Shown here piece by piece: positions 18,183-30,400 of a stretch of 64,000 bases of DNA. This DNA comes from Rebecca billardiae RCC1528. Its lineage: Eukaryota > Haptophyta. Numbering within the stretch: position 1 is the first letter of the stretch; every line of letters starts with the position of its first letter. The position numbers were made by a program, and so were the translations under genes. The stretch lies in NCBI GenBank assembly GCA_965240325.2, contig OZ251235.1, positions 806,001 through 870,000 on the forward strand, in the 5' to 3' direction. The notes under the pieces are model-generated. The model was not told the origin of the DNA. It searched no databases and worked only from the letters and a program-made list of their open reading frames with translations.

Positions 18183-20532
18183 ACCTGTCTTCTCATGCGC
18201 GCGCGCCGATCATCATCATGTGCGCGCGCCGATCATCACTTCGTGCTCAGCGTAACCATCGCATCATCATCCGGGTGCCGAGCGTGCCATCATCGCACAC
18301 ACCTTTCGGCGCGCTTACATGGGCGTACGTGGTGTCTGTGGCCGGGGCGTGGGGGACGACGTCGTCGGCGGGCTGGCGTTGATACCCGCGCGCGCCGATC
18401 ATCATTCGTGCTCCGCGCAACCATCATCATCATTCGGGTGCCGAGTGCGCCATCCTCGCGCGCACCTTTCGGCGCGCTTACATGGGTGTACGTGGTGTCT
18501 GTGGCCGGGGTGTCGGGGACGACGTTGTCGGCGGGCCGGCGTTGATACCTGCGCCGCGTGGCGGCTCTGGCGGATGCAGCTCTCGCCGGTCGGCTGCCAC
18601 TGCAGCGGGGCGCGCGCGCTGCTGGGCGTTTTCGGGCGCGAAAAGCGACGTGGCCCGCTGGCCACCTGCGGCGCTTTCACCTGGCCTTGGTCTTCCTCGC
18701 TCGTCACCTTCTGCGTCGCTCGAGCGCGGACGCGCTCATCATCGTCAATCACCTCCTGTCTATCGCTCGAACCGCTGCTTTCCGTTCCGTTCCGTTTCTA
18801 CGCGCGTTCCTTTCCTCACGCCGAGCGTGCCTGGCCCTTCCCGCCACGCGCCACGCGTTCCTCTCCCATTCCTGTGCCATCTTCCTCACTCATCACCTCC
18901 TGCTTCGCTCGAGCGCTCGAACGTGGTCGCGTTCATCGTCAATCGCCTTGTGCCTCTCGCGCGAGCCGTTGCGGCGAATTCGTCACGCGCGCGCATGGTC
19001 ATGCGCGCGCGCCGATCATCGCGTGACGATCATCATGCGCGCGCACCGACCAGCGCCGATCATCATGCGCGCGCGCCGTCATGCGCGCGCGCCGAGTATC
19101 ATGCGCCGTTTATCATGCGCGCGCTCCGATCCGCCCGCGCGTGCACCGCTCATCGTGCGCGCGCACCGATCGTCATTCGTGCGCCGCACGGCCATCACCA
19201 TTCGCGCACCGTGCGCGTCACCTCGCACGCCCCTTTTCGGCGCGCTTTCACGGGCGCTCGTGCGGTCTGCAGGCGCGTGGTTGACGACGTTGTCGGCAAG
19301 CCGACGTCGATACCTGCGCCTCATGTCGGCTCGGGTGTGTTCCGCGACGGCTCGGGCGCATGCGCTCTCGCCGGCCGGCGGCGGCGGCGGCAGTGCGCGC
19401 GTGCTGCTGGGCGGTTTCGTCGGGCAAGTGGACGGCGTGGCCTGCGGGTCACCTGCAGCGCTTCGCCTGGCCTGTGCCGGCGCGCGACGACGGGCGGGTT
19501 ACGCCAGTGGTCCTGTGGTCCGCCGGTCGCTGCGGGCTCTCGGCGACCTCTGGCAGGGGCTGAGCGCAGTGAGCGCTGGGGGGGAGGGGGGGGGGCACCC
19601 AGTCCGCCGCTCCGCGGCCTCACACCGGCGGCGTGCGGCGTGGTGGTGGGCAGGGCGCTGCGCCTCTGGGGGTCGGGGCCGGGCCTGGCCTCGGCCGCGC
19701 CGGCCGACGCCGGCCACGCCGGCGTGGCGCCTGGCGCTGCGCCTCTTTGGGCGGGCGCTGCCTCGCCGCCCTGCCCCCCCCCGTGGCGACTGGCGGCCCC
19801 AGGCAACCCCTGCATCCGCCTATCGTAAACACCGGATCGCCAGAAGGAGCGCGACGCGCGCGCGGTTATGGGGCGATGGCCGACGCGACGGGAGTGGTGG
19901 GTTTGGCAGTCCGCGGCGGTTATCGCGTTATGACTGCCGCGTCGCTGCTCCGCCGCCGCCCGTGCCCCTCCCCGCTAGGTGGGCGTATACCTGGCCGGAC
20001 GCGGGCTCGGCGCTCGCAGCGGCATCGCCGGAGTGACCGCACGGTGACGAGATGTGAGTCGGAAGCAGCTCGCCTTTGCGGCGCGGGTACCAAGCGGAAA
20101 GTGAGCGTACCTGCAGGCGGGCCGACCCTCGGCGTGACAGGCGCACCTTCGGGGCCGGTCAGGGCAGCCCACGTCGTGCAGCCGACCGCTTCCGCCGCGA
20201 CTGCCCCCCGGCGCACCCTGCCCCGGCCGACGCCTGAGCACAGCGGCCCCGCCCGGGCCCGGGGCCCCCGGGCGGCAGGCCGCGGCGGCGCCGGCACACT
20301 CACGGACAGCCAGCGGCGCTCCTCCGCCTCCCGCCCGCCCTCCCTGGCGTGGGATCGCCGCGCTGGGGTGGGTGCGGCTTGAGTCAGCGTCCACGGGGGG
20401 GGCGATGTGCTGCCGGGCGGGCGCTGCCTCGCCGCCCTGCCCCCCCCCGTGGCGACTGGCGGCCCCAGGCAACCCCTGCATCCGCCTATCGTAAACACCG
20501 GATCGCCAGAAGGAGCGCGACGCGCGCGCGGT

Positions 20533-22072
20533 GCGTCTCGGAGATCTCCTTCGGACACTCCGCTGGTTGGTTGCGCTCCGCTGCCGCCCGCGCGCGCTAA
20601 AATTCATTCTTTAAAATAGGGTTTTCAGTGCACGAAGAACCAAGCGAAGAACATGACTCCAACGGGCAAAAAAGAGCAAAATCAACAGATTTGCGGAGCT
20701 TCCCGTAGGCTATGAAGGGCACGGTGCAGGCGAGTGATGCGGGCGCTCCATGGCCATGTCGGCCGTCGCGGATGGCGTCAACGCACGCCACATGCTCAAG
20801 ACACATGCTCACTCGCACACACTTGGGTTGGGCGGGGCGAGACCGCGCTCGCGCAGCCGATCGACACTCAACGACGCTTGTGCGTTGCGACTGCTTTGAC
20901 ACAGCGAACGGCAGGGTGCAGACTCGAGATGTGAGGGTCATGCGGGCTTGGACTCGTAGCCAGTACCCACTGGCGGCAGCCTGCATGCCGCGCGTACTCG
21001 TCCGGACGCGAACTCGTACATCGAGCGGCCAAACTGCTGCGCGAGTCGCCGCCCCAAGTCACAAGCTCGCCATGGATCGCAGAGCCCGCGTAATCTCGGC
21101 GCTGTACGGATAACGGGCTCCGGGCTTGGGACGTCAACCCCCGAGATCGGTCTCGCAGCGGCCCGGACACGATGGCGCGCCCACGAGAGGCGCGCGTGCG
21201 CCCGCCTACCGGCGCTGCAGGCCGGCGCGGCTGATCGGCGCGGTCCACAGGACACGTGGGCACCGCGCGCGCCTCTTTTCCTGTCCTCTCGCGCTCCTCG
21301 CCGCGCGCAGTAGCCCGCTGCCAAGCCATCAACGCCTGCCAAGCGAGCCGGCGCGCGCACCAAGGGCGCGCGCTCGGCGCGGATAGGGCCAATTAAGGTC
21401 GGGGCACGGCATGGGCGAGTGGGCACGCATGTTATACACCGCTCGGGCGCACGCGTCCGGCGTTCTGCGCGCGCCCTTGCCACTGGCAAGTGCTCGCGCA
21501 CTGCGCGCGTAACTCACGAATGGTGCACCTCGCGGCAGCCCGCAGGGTATGCTCTGCATGGAGGCATCCTTCGCTTCCCAGCGGGCGAATCGGTGCCAGC
21601 CGCAGCCTGGGGGTCGTCTGTGAGTACCCCGGTCCAAGATGCCCCATGGGCACGCTGATACGGGTGCTATGTCGTCGATGCTGCCGAGGAGTGCCGAGCG
21701 GCTCTGCTCTGTGACGTCCCGGCACATGGGCCTTGTCGACTCTCGACCTTCCGCTCCGAGTTCATCACGCCAGACGCAGGCGATGCCGCTGTGCACGCTC
21801 GCGTTCGACCACTTCGTACCCACCAGACTGGCCCTTCTGTCTCTGTTGGCGTAGGTGGCGTGCGCGCGCGCGCGCGTGCCGCCTGCCACAGTACAGTAGA
21901 CGTAGTCGGTGCCGCGGACGCGGTGGCCGTGGGCCGCGTAGCGACCTGCTCGGATAGTCGTAGTCGCTTTAAAATAAGACTGCACAGCCTGGTTGATTTA
22001 CATATACATCGTCATCATCACTGCGCGATTTGCTGATGCATCAGTGTCATCAGCGCTCATCATCACCTACAT
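20533..22072. other. No gene recognised
   Basis: Several open frames of 60-220 codons exist on both strands but none has a recognisable motif or consistent codon bias. GC falls at 20600-20720 and 21960-22080, as in intergenic DNA elsewhere in the window. Confidence 0.4.
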
Positions 22073-23070
22073 TTATCGGTACAGTAGTTTAAGCGGGCAG
22101 CGGCGCGCCAAAGCGACAGTACGCGCGCCGTGCAGAGGTGAGCTCGGGCACGACAGACGGTCCGCGCGCGTCTCCGTCTTGACCGAGAACTTCCTCGCGG
22201 TGGCGATGGCGGACTCGTGCTTGGCCGCCGCCTGCCGTGGCGTGATCTCGCTCGACGACGCACCCGGAGGCGGTGACGCGCACGGGCAGGCGCTGCTCGC
22301 ATGCCCGTTCCTCACCCAGTCGCAGATGCCGAGCGCGCGGCATGCGGAGCACTGTGCCAGCGCTGGCGCGGGGCACGCGCGCGCGCTCGCGCTGCCGCCA
22401 TCGCCCGCGCCGGACTTCTTCGTCTTCCTCTAGGTGGGCGTCGAGCCCATCGACGGCGGTTCCATCTCTCGCCGCTGCTGCCGTACCCGCGTGCTCTGCG
22501 GGCGCGGCCGCGGCCGGCGGCGCCGGCACCTCGAGACCAGGCAAGAGGCGTGCCGTGGCCGCGACGAGCGCGGGCATCAGGTCGCCAGCCGTCACCTGGC
22601 CGTCGAGAGGCTTGAGCGCATCCTTGTGCGCCGCCGACAGCGCGCACACCGCCGGGCGTACGAGCAGCTGCCGCACGGCGCACACAGCTGTCGCGGGCTG
22701 GCTGCATCCACATCACATTTCGAAACACCCGCTTCCGCTCGGCGCCAGCGCCGCGCCACTCAACCGCGGTTTCGATCGAGCGGAAGTGGGCGGGCTCGCG
22801 GACCACCTCGAAGCCGACGATGAGGCCGAGCGCATCTGCGGCGCCGGGAAGCAGGAACCCGCCGGTGCCCTTGCATTTGGCCGGCGTCGGGAACCAATCC
22901 GCCACGCGCACAGCATGGAGCGCAATCGCTCCAGGAGCGGGCGCGCCTGCGAAGCGGAGGTCGCCCCCAGCACCGGCTGTGAAGCGGGCAGTGTACACGG
23001 ACAGCGCGCCGTCCTCGTGCGCGAGGATCACGCCGTCTGGGAGGCCGTCAGTCAGAATGACGCGCGCCAT
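22073..23070 (-). CDS. Hypothetical multi-exon protein (exon limits unresolved)
   Basis: From the ATG at 23070 the frame reads MARVILTDGLPDGVILAH, then HAVRVADWFPTPAKCKGTGG and VVREPAHFRSIETAVEWR, which looks coding. Near 22690 coding character moves to another frame (VRQLLVRPAVCALSAAHKD, DLMPALVAATARLLPGLEV), and near 22430 to a third (ALAQCSACRALGICDWVRNG, ITPRQAAAKHESAIATARK), ending at a stop at 22073. Two short introns are the simplest reading; a CACCTAG acceptor precedes the third segment at about 22441. The third segment has a Cys pattern (CSAC...C...CPC) that might bind zinc. I do not recognise the family. Confidence 0.4.
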
Positions 23071-23148
23071 GCCCGCCGCAGCGGCGCAGCGCCTGCGACG
23101 GCACGCCTGGCCTGACGCCGTTGGCGCAGAGGCGGCGCGCCGGACTCA

Positions 23149-23194
23149 CCTCCCGGACGGCACCCCCCCCTGGGGAGGGTTGCCGTCCGGGAGG
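23149..23194. other. Strong hairpin (14-bp perfect arms)
   Basis: CCTCCCGGACGGCA at 23149-23162 pairs exactly with TGCCGTCCGGGAGG at 23181-23194 around an 18-base C/G-rich loop. It lies between two divergent genes. The rest of 23071-23549 shows no gene. Confidence 0.8.
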
Positions 23195-23549
23195 CGCATT
23201 CTCTCCGGACTGGTTCGGGGGTTAACGCCCCAAGCTCCGGGTGATCAGGCTGGCGGCCGAAGCCTCCAGCCCTACCCTGGCCAGCCCCCTCCAGTCGCGC
23301 TGGATTGTGAGATGCAGATCGACGTCTACTCTGCTGATGAGAACTTTACTGGTATTACAGCAGGAGTATGGGGTAGTAGTAGTACCTGTTTACCTGTGAT
23401 ACCAGGGCAGTGACCGGGCGTTAACCGTACGCCATAGTCATCAGGTGGGCGCGAAATCGCTTTGATGAGCTTCTCGACGTTGACGCGCTGTTGCGACGAC
23501 TCTCCAGCCTGCCCGACTCGCGAGCCGACACAGACGTACGTACGCCGTG

Positions 23550-26083
23550 ATGCTCGGGCCGGTGAGCCCGCAGAGGCAGTTTGCGCCCATTTCGCCCAGC
23601 AGGAACCGGCCGCCATTGGCTGTGCAGGCGCCGAACGGCCTGCTGGTATCGCCGTTCCCCTCGCCGACCGCCTCGCCGACCGCCCCACCTCGCCCCGGCG
23701 GCGCGGACCTGCGTGGGCCGGACGGGAGCGAGGCGAGCGGCGACGAGGACGCGGCGGATGTGATCCAGGTCGACATGCCCACAGGGCTGAGCCGGCGCAT
23801 CTCGATCACAGGGACGCGCGCGTCCGATCGGCCCGGCTTCTCGACCGCCGCGTCGGACGCCCTTCAGAATCTGCAGCAGCTCGACAACCTCATGCGCGAG
23901 CAGTTGGCGGACTCGCGCAGCTCTCGGTCCGCCGCAGACGACGACGCCAAGCGACGTCTGGTCGAGGACGTCACGGAGGCGCTGCATCGCCCGCTCGAGC
24001 AGCGCAGCGACGAGGAGAACGAGCTGCTGCGCACGTGGGTCCGCACGCTCGACCTCAAGGACGAGCGCATGCAAGCCCTGCGGAAGAACCACGTGGACGC
24101 GCTCGTGAATGCGATGGCGGTCAGCGCGCACAAGCCGGGGGCGGTGCTCTTCCGGCAGGACGCGACGGGCGACGACATGCACATCGTGATGACGGGCGCG
24201 ATCGGCATGTTTCGCCGGGCAGATGGCAAGCCCGATATGGCCAAGGCCATCGCCGACGCGCACAAAATGGCCAGATTCGAGGCGGACGAGGACGGCTCAG
24301 GCGCGCGTGTCGACTTGCTGTGAGCGCGACGACGCTGCGAGCGAACGAAGGCGCACCCACCCCTAGCGGTTGATCTCGACGCGATAGCACTGCTACTGCT
24401 CACGCGTGCGCGCGCCTGCCGGTGCCCTCCCCACCCTGCCACCGCTCGCAGGGAGCAGATCGTGTCCAAGCACGGCCCGGCTTTGGCCGTGTGCCATGCG
24501 GGGGACCAGTTTGGGGAGCTGGCCGCCATCTACGAGCAGCCGCGCGCTGCGAGCGCCGTCGTCGTCAAGGCTGCCACGGTGCGCGCGAGAGCGCCCGCGC
24601 GTCAGCGTCTGGCACGCGCGGCGGCTCACACCGAGGGCGCGGCCGCTCGTCACGCGCTCGCGCGTGCGCGTCGCAGGTGGTGGTCGTGCACTTCCGCAAC
24701 CTGCTGGCCCTGGTGCGCAAGGGCAAGCAGAGCAGCGCATCCGCGAACCTCGCCTTCCTGCAGTCGGTGCCGCAGCTCGCGGCCGCCGAGAACGCGGAGC
24801 TGAGCAGGCTGCAGTACCGGATGAAGGTGGCCACGCTCGCGCCGAACAGCACGGTGCTCAAGGCGGGCACGCCGGCCAACACCGTCGTGATCGTGCGCAA
24901 GGGCGCGGTGTGCGTGCGGCTGCATGGTAACGCGAGGTTTGGCACGCCGAGCGGCCACTCGTGGGACGAGCGGCTGGAGCGCGACATCGGCGTGTACGGC
25001 AGCAAGACGCTGCTCGGCGAGCTGTCGAGCAACCGGACCAACCACTTCACCGTCGTCACCGCCTCCGAGTGCGAGCTGCTCGCCGTCGAGCGCGACGAGT
25101 TCTTCCGGACTCTGGGTCCGAGCACACTCGAGGCGTGCAAGAAGCAGCACGATGAGCGCTGGCGGCACTGGCTCGACCAGCTGCAGCGCTCGGCGCGCGC
25201 GGTGGCGAGGGTGATGTACGAGGCGCACGCGAGTGCTGCGGCCGCCGGCGCGAAGTCGGGCGACTCCTCGGCCGCTGGCTGGGTGGCGGCGGCCACCGCC
25301 TCGCCTGCCCGCCACGCGCACATCGCGCCCCCGCTGCCACCACCGCAGCACGGCCGGGCCCGGTCCGCCTCCACGCCAAACAGGGCCGTGGCGCCTCTGC
25401 TGCCGCCGGTGATCAGCCGCAAGTCGTCCGCGCCGGCGGCGCCCTCGGCGCACGATGCGCGCAAGCTTGCGCCACCGAGCGCGGTGAGCCACGCGCCGCC
25501 CAGCAGGCGGCCTAGTGCGACGTTGGCAGCAGCGCTCGTCTCGGCGCAGAGCCAGCCGTGGCGCGGCGTCGGCGTGCGCTACGACGCACACGTGCAGGCG
25601 TACGTGCGGACAGCCGAGGCGCCGATCGGCGGCGCTGCGGGCGCGAGCGCGGCGCGCAGAGCGGAGGGCGTGCTTCGCGGGAGCAGTGCAGCGCCTCCCA
25701 AGCGAGCCACCACGGCCAGCTCGCCCCATCGGCCGGCGCGCTCCTCGGCCCCTGCTGGGGCGACGACGGCGGCAAGCACCGAGGGCGACGGCGGTGCGGC
25801 GCGTGCGGCGCGGCTGCTGCCCGGCACCGTCTCTGTCTCCGCGCACGGATCCTCGGCGCTCCTGGCCCCGCGGCTGCGGCGCCTCTCCAGCCCACCATGT
25901 GTCGTGCCGCAGCCTCAGCAGCCGACCATCATCCGCGCCGACCAGCTCGTTGCGCATCCTGTGACAGCGGCGCTGGCTACTTCGGTGCGCCGCCCATCCA
26001 CCAGCGCGGCGCTGCCGCTGGGCATGCACTCGACGCTGCCAAGGCGCATGAGCTGCAACTTGAGTAGGCAGCAGCAGCAGTAG
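23550..26083 (+). CDS. Protein with two cyclic-nucleotide-binding domains (three exons)
   Basis: Exons 23550-24319, 24452-24578 and 24677-26083 join in phase to give about 767 residues; the introns (132 and 98 bp) start GTGAGCG/GTGCGC and end GCAG. After a Pro/Ser-rich start and a charged helical region, the first domain runs across the junctions: PGAVLFRQDATGDDMHIVMTG, then GDQFGELAAIYEQPRAASAV, which is the phosphate-binding cassette with its FGE, Arg and Ala-Ala, as in PKA regulatory subunits. The second domain (LAPNSTVLKAGTPANTVVIV...KTLLGELSSNRTNHFTVV) has a weaker cassette lacking the usual PRAA and may not bind. The last 290 residues are disordered Ala/Pro/Ser-rich. It could be a kinase regulatory subunit or a stand-alone cAMP/cGMP sensor; no pseudo-substrate site was seen. 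Confidence 0.85.
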
Positions 26084-26788
26084 CGGCAAGCGCCAAGCTA
26101 GAGGCAGAGCAGTCATCGCGTCGGACGACCAGCTGATGAGTAATCACTGATGACGCGGTTTGAGAATAGGTAGCATCATCATCAGCAGCGCACAATATAT
26201 ATATATAGATAGATGCGCTGATGATGTCGTATATATATCTGCTGAGTCGTCATCGCCGGTCGTGCGCCAGCGCCGTCAGCAGTCAGTCCGCGGATGTACT
26301 CATTCTGCTATGATTATTTATAACGACACAGGTATAGGACGACGCGGGTCTCCTGCTGATTCGTCGGCGGCAGTGCCCGATCGTCGACACGTGAAGTCGG
26401 CGCGTTGGTGGCAGAGCATGGATCATCCAGTAGTGACGATGATTTAATTTTTCGGATAGCGCCTGCTGACACTCGTCCTCCTCACAGTAGAGTCAGTATA
26501 GTCACGACTCATCACACACTCGTGAGTCGTGACTCGGCGAGGAGGAGTGTGTATGCGTGTGTGCTGCGAGGTGCGAGCGAGCGTGTATGCGTGTGTGTGA
26601 TGTGCGTGCGCGCGTGCTCGCGCGTACGTGCAGCCCGTGTGCGTGCCCGCTATCAGCGGGCGAGCGATACACGCAGACGATCTTTGTCTTCGGGTGACAC
26701 TCACCTACTTGAGCCGGGTGAGCGTCGTGGTGGTACAGCACCTCAGGTAGTCCACCAGGCGGCACTTACACGTGTCGTGCGTGAGGCC
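26084..26788. other. Intergenic, AT-rich
   Basis: TATATATATATAG tracts near 26190 and 26230 and a GTGT/GCGC-rich patch near 26550-26650. No gene seen. Confidence 0.5.
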
Positions 26789-27102
26789 CTACATGAGGAC
26801 GTCGGCCACGATGTCCAGGGAGTTCACAAAGGACACATCGATCTGACCGGCTTCGACGCAGTCGCAGACGCGGTGGTAGCGGATCTCGATGTGCTTGGTG
26901 TGCTTGCGCACGGGCTGGTTCACGGCGAGGTTGATCGCGCCGGTGTTGTCCGCGCGGATCTTGGTCGGAATCTTGGTGTCGATCAGCTTGAGACGGACAG
27001 TATGTTGCGCATGTACGCGACTGGCTTTCAACTTGCCCGTGTCCGACTGCGCCATGAACTCGGCCTCGCAGGAGGAGAGAGCGATGGTACACTGGAACGC
27101 TC
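26789..27102 (-). mobile_element. Ty1/copia retrotransposon remnant (RNase H end)
   Basis: On the minus strand the frame reads CTIALSSCEAEFMA, then IRADNTGAINLAVNQPV and KHTKHIEIRYHRVCDCV and ends IVADVLM-stop. These match the last part of copia-type pol: the (A)LSS-x-EAE-(F/Y)MA block, the DN-x-(S/G)AI-x-LA block and the TKHI-(D/E)-IRYH block of RNase H, then the ADxLxK-like end. Nothing else of pol, no gag and no LTR was found nearby. It is a dead fragment and lies just 3' of the large protease gene. Confidence 0.85.
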
Positions 27103-27200
27103 CCCGACGCCGACTGTGCGCGTGTTAGGCCGCGCCGCCGCCGGCCGCCGCTCATCATCGGGGCCACGCTCGGCGCCCGTGGCGGCGCTGCTGGCGCCCC

Positions 27201-27393
27201 CTAGTCGTCCCTAGGGGCCACCGGCGCCACCACAGCGAGCCGCCGCCGCTTGCGCCGGCTCCACAGCAGCGCCGCGCATGCGCACGCGCACAGCAGCGCC
27301 GCCACTCCGGCGGCGACACCGATGGCGACGACTGTCTGGTCGCCGACGCGGGCAGCGCCAGCCGCCTCGGCGCCCGCGCCGGCCGCCGCGCCG

Positions 27394-27445
<52 letters not shown>

Positions 27446-30400
27446 TGCCGCCCTCGTCGTCGGACGAGGTGCCAGGGCCCTCGGCATACACCACCTTGAC
27501 CACCTTGGTCACGGCCATCGCGAGCACGCTCGCGCCCGTCGCCTCCTGCACGGCCTGCTCGATCGCCTCGGCGCTGCTGAGCACCAGCTCGGCGAGCGCC
27601 TCGACGGTGGGCGCGGGCGAGCGCTCTGTGTGCAGGACGTCGAAGACGACGGTGGTGCTGCCGCCCAGCACGGCGAGGATCTCGACGTCGCTCGCGCTCA
27701 GGTTGAGGCCGTCCGCCACGCCCTGCTGGAACGTGCCGCGCTGCGCCTGGCCCGCGTCCGACGTGGCATCCCAGTCGCTTGGGTCGCTGTCCATCGTCAG
27801 TTGCGCGCGCACGCGCTCCACGCCCGGGTCGCCCGTCAAGGGCGGGAGCGGCGGCGGCGCGGGCGGCGGGCTGGGCGGTGGGCGCGGGCTGGGCGGCGGT
27901 GGTGGCGGCGGCGCGGGCGGCGGTGGCGAGGGTGGTGGCGCCGGTGGCGGCGGTAACGGTGGCGGTGGCGGCGGCGCGGGCGGCGGCGGCGACGGAGGCG
28001 GTGACGGTGGCGAGGGCGGCGGCGCTCTCGGTGGCGGCGACGGCGGCGTGGGCGGCGGCCGCGGCTGCGTGCGCGGCGGCGGCGGCGGCGACGCGGGCGG
28101 CGGCGGTGGCGGCGGCGGAGACGGCGGCGCGGGTGGCGGAGGCGACGGCGGCGGCGGTGGCGGCGCGGGCGGCGGCGGCGGCGGCTGCGGCGAGGGCGGC
28201 GAGGGCGGCGGGCGCGGGCTGGGCGGCGGTGGTGGCGGCGGCGCGGGCGGCGGCGGCGAGGGCGGTGGCGCCGGTGGCGGCGGTGACGGTGGCGGTGGCG
28301 GCGGCGCGGGCGGCGGCGGCGAGGGCGGCGGTGGCGGCGGCGAGGGCGGCGGCGCTCTCGGTGGCGGCGACGGCGGCGTGGGCGGCGGCCGCGGCTGCGT
28401 GCGCGGCGGCGGCGGCGGCGACGCGGGCGGCGGCGGTGGCGGCGGCGGAGACGGCGGCGCGGGTGGCGGAGGCGACGGCGGCGGCGGTGGCGGCGCGGGC
28501 GGCGGCGGCTGTGGCGGCTGCGGCGGCGGCGAGGGCGGCGGGCGCGGGCTGGGCGGCGGTAGTGGCGGCGGCGCGGGCGGCGGCGGCGAGGGCGGTGGCG
28601 CCGGAGGCGGGGGTGTCGGTGACGGCGGCGGCGGCGCGGGCGGCGGCGGCGAGGGCGGCGGTGGCGGTGGCGAGGGCGGCGGCGCGGGCGGTGGCGGCGA
28701 AGGCGGCATGGGCGGCGGCGACGGGCTCGGCGGCGGCGGCGAGTGCACCTGCACCAGATCGAACGCGCCCTCGAGGTTGTCAAAGTGCGAGGCGTCCGCG
28801 TTTGTGCCGCACTCGGTCGCGACGGCCGCATTGGCGTTCGCTCGATCCTGCAGCGCAACGCGGAGCACAGCCGCGCCGGCGCAGCGGCCGTCGGGCGGCG
28901 CGACGCGCAGCTCGATCGAGTCGGCGTTCACCGCGGACATGCGCAGCGCGCCGGGCGCGTACACCACCGCGTGCGCCTCCTCGAACGGCCCGCCGTCCCA
29001 CGCGAGCAGCAGCTTCACGCTCAGCCCGTGCCATGACGTGTACCCGCCAGCAGCGGGCATGAACTGCCACGACACGCGCAGTGCGCCGGGCGCGCCGGGC
29101 GCGGTGGCGAGCGTGAGCGAGACGAGCCGGTCGCCCCAGTCAGAGCGCAGGCACGCCGAGCCGGGCAGCAGCTCGATGAACGTGTGCGGCGAACTCGCGA
29201 GCGTCACCGCCGCGCACGCGGGCGGCGCGGGCGGCGGGCACGGCGGAGCGCGCGGCGCGGGCGGCGCGGGCGGCGCGGGCGGCGGGCCGGGCGGTGGCCG
29301 GGGTGGCAGCGGCGGCGGCGCGGGCGGCGGCGGTGGCGGTGGCGACGGGCTCGGCGGCGGCGGCGGCGGCGGCGACGGGCTCGGCGGCGGCGGCGGCGGC
29401 GGTGACGGGCTCGGCGGTGGCGGCGACGGAGGACTCGGGCAGCCAGCGACGGTGAGCTCATACCAGCCCTCGTCTGACGAGAAGCCCTCGACGAGCGCGT
29501 AGTACGTCGCGCCGGCGGGCACGGCGACGCTGAGATACGAGGCGAGGTCGCAGCTGCCGTCGTCGTCCGCCGCGACCTCCGACGTGCCACTATTGTATGG
29601 GCAGCCGTCGTACAAGCGCAGGTACGTGTCGAACGATGAGCCGCACGTGTCGAGCGTCGCCTCCCAGCCAGACGACCCGCCCTCGAGGGCGTACACGTGC
29701 TCCCCAGACGAGTAGCCCACGAGGTCCGGAGCGCCAATCGTGCTGCCGCTCGCGGGCGCGGCGCATGACAGCGGGCCGCGCGACACGGCGCACGCCGGCG
29801 GTGGCTGCGGCGGGCTTGGCGGCGCGGGCGGGCTTGGCGGCGCGCTCGGCGGCGTCGGCGGCGTGGGCGGCGACGGCGGCGGCGATGGCTCCGCGCGCAC
29901 AATCGCAAACTCGCCCTCGAGATTGTCGTAGTGCGAGCCGTCGTGCGCCGACGCGCACTCGCCGTCGACGCGGTCGGTCGGGCTCGCGCGGTCCTCGAGC
30001 GACACGCGCACCGCCGCGCGCTCGGCGCACGCGCTCGGCGGCATCGCGTACACCCACGCGTCTGTATTGAGCGCGTCGAGCTCGAGCTCGGCCGGCGCGT
30101 ACTCGCGGCGCAGCACGGGCGCAAAGTCGGAATCGCCGAGCGCCACTGCGATCTGCACGCTCACGCCGTGCGCCTCGGTGAATGTGCCGCTGCGCACGGG
30201 CACGAAGCGCCACTCGATGCGCAGCTTGCCAGCGATGTCCGTCGGCGCGAGGGCAAATGACTCCAGCCGGTCGTCAGCGCGCGCGCCGCGGCAGCACGCC
30301 GAGCCTGGCAGCAGGCCGTCGAAAGCACCGCCGCGGACGGCCACGCCGGAGCAGAGTGGCGGCGCCGGCGGCAGCGGCGGTGGCGGTGGCGGCGGCGGCG

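Larger units (their letters stand above)
15652..20532. repeat. Gene-free block of nested direct repeats
   Basis: A 463-bp sequence at 15652-16114 recurs essentially unchanged at 19869-20331. A 118-bp sequence at 19749-19866 recurs at 20415-20532. A 409-bp unit is tandemly repeated at about 16416-16824 and 16825-17233, with weaker echoes near 17271 and 18680. GCGCGCGCCGATCATCATG-type motifs scatter over 17640-19180. The open frames of 200-490 codons here are read through repeats, show no conserved motif and have poor composition; I treat the block as non-coding. Confidence 0.85.

Noticed and set aside
18482-20036. Open frames of 448 and 492 codons in the repeat block
   Set aside because: They read through duplicated and satellite DNA, and the repeats are identical at silent positions too, so nothing suggests protein selection.
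28743-29062. Plus-strand frames over the protease gene (up to 750 codons, Gly-rich)
   Set aside because: Antisense of the proline-rich stalk; poly-Gly is simply poly-Pro read backwards.
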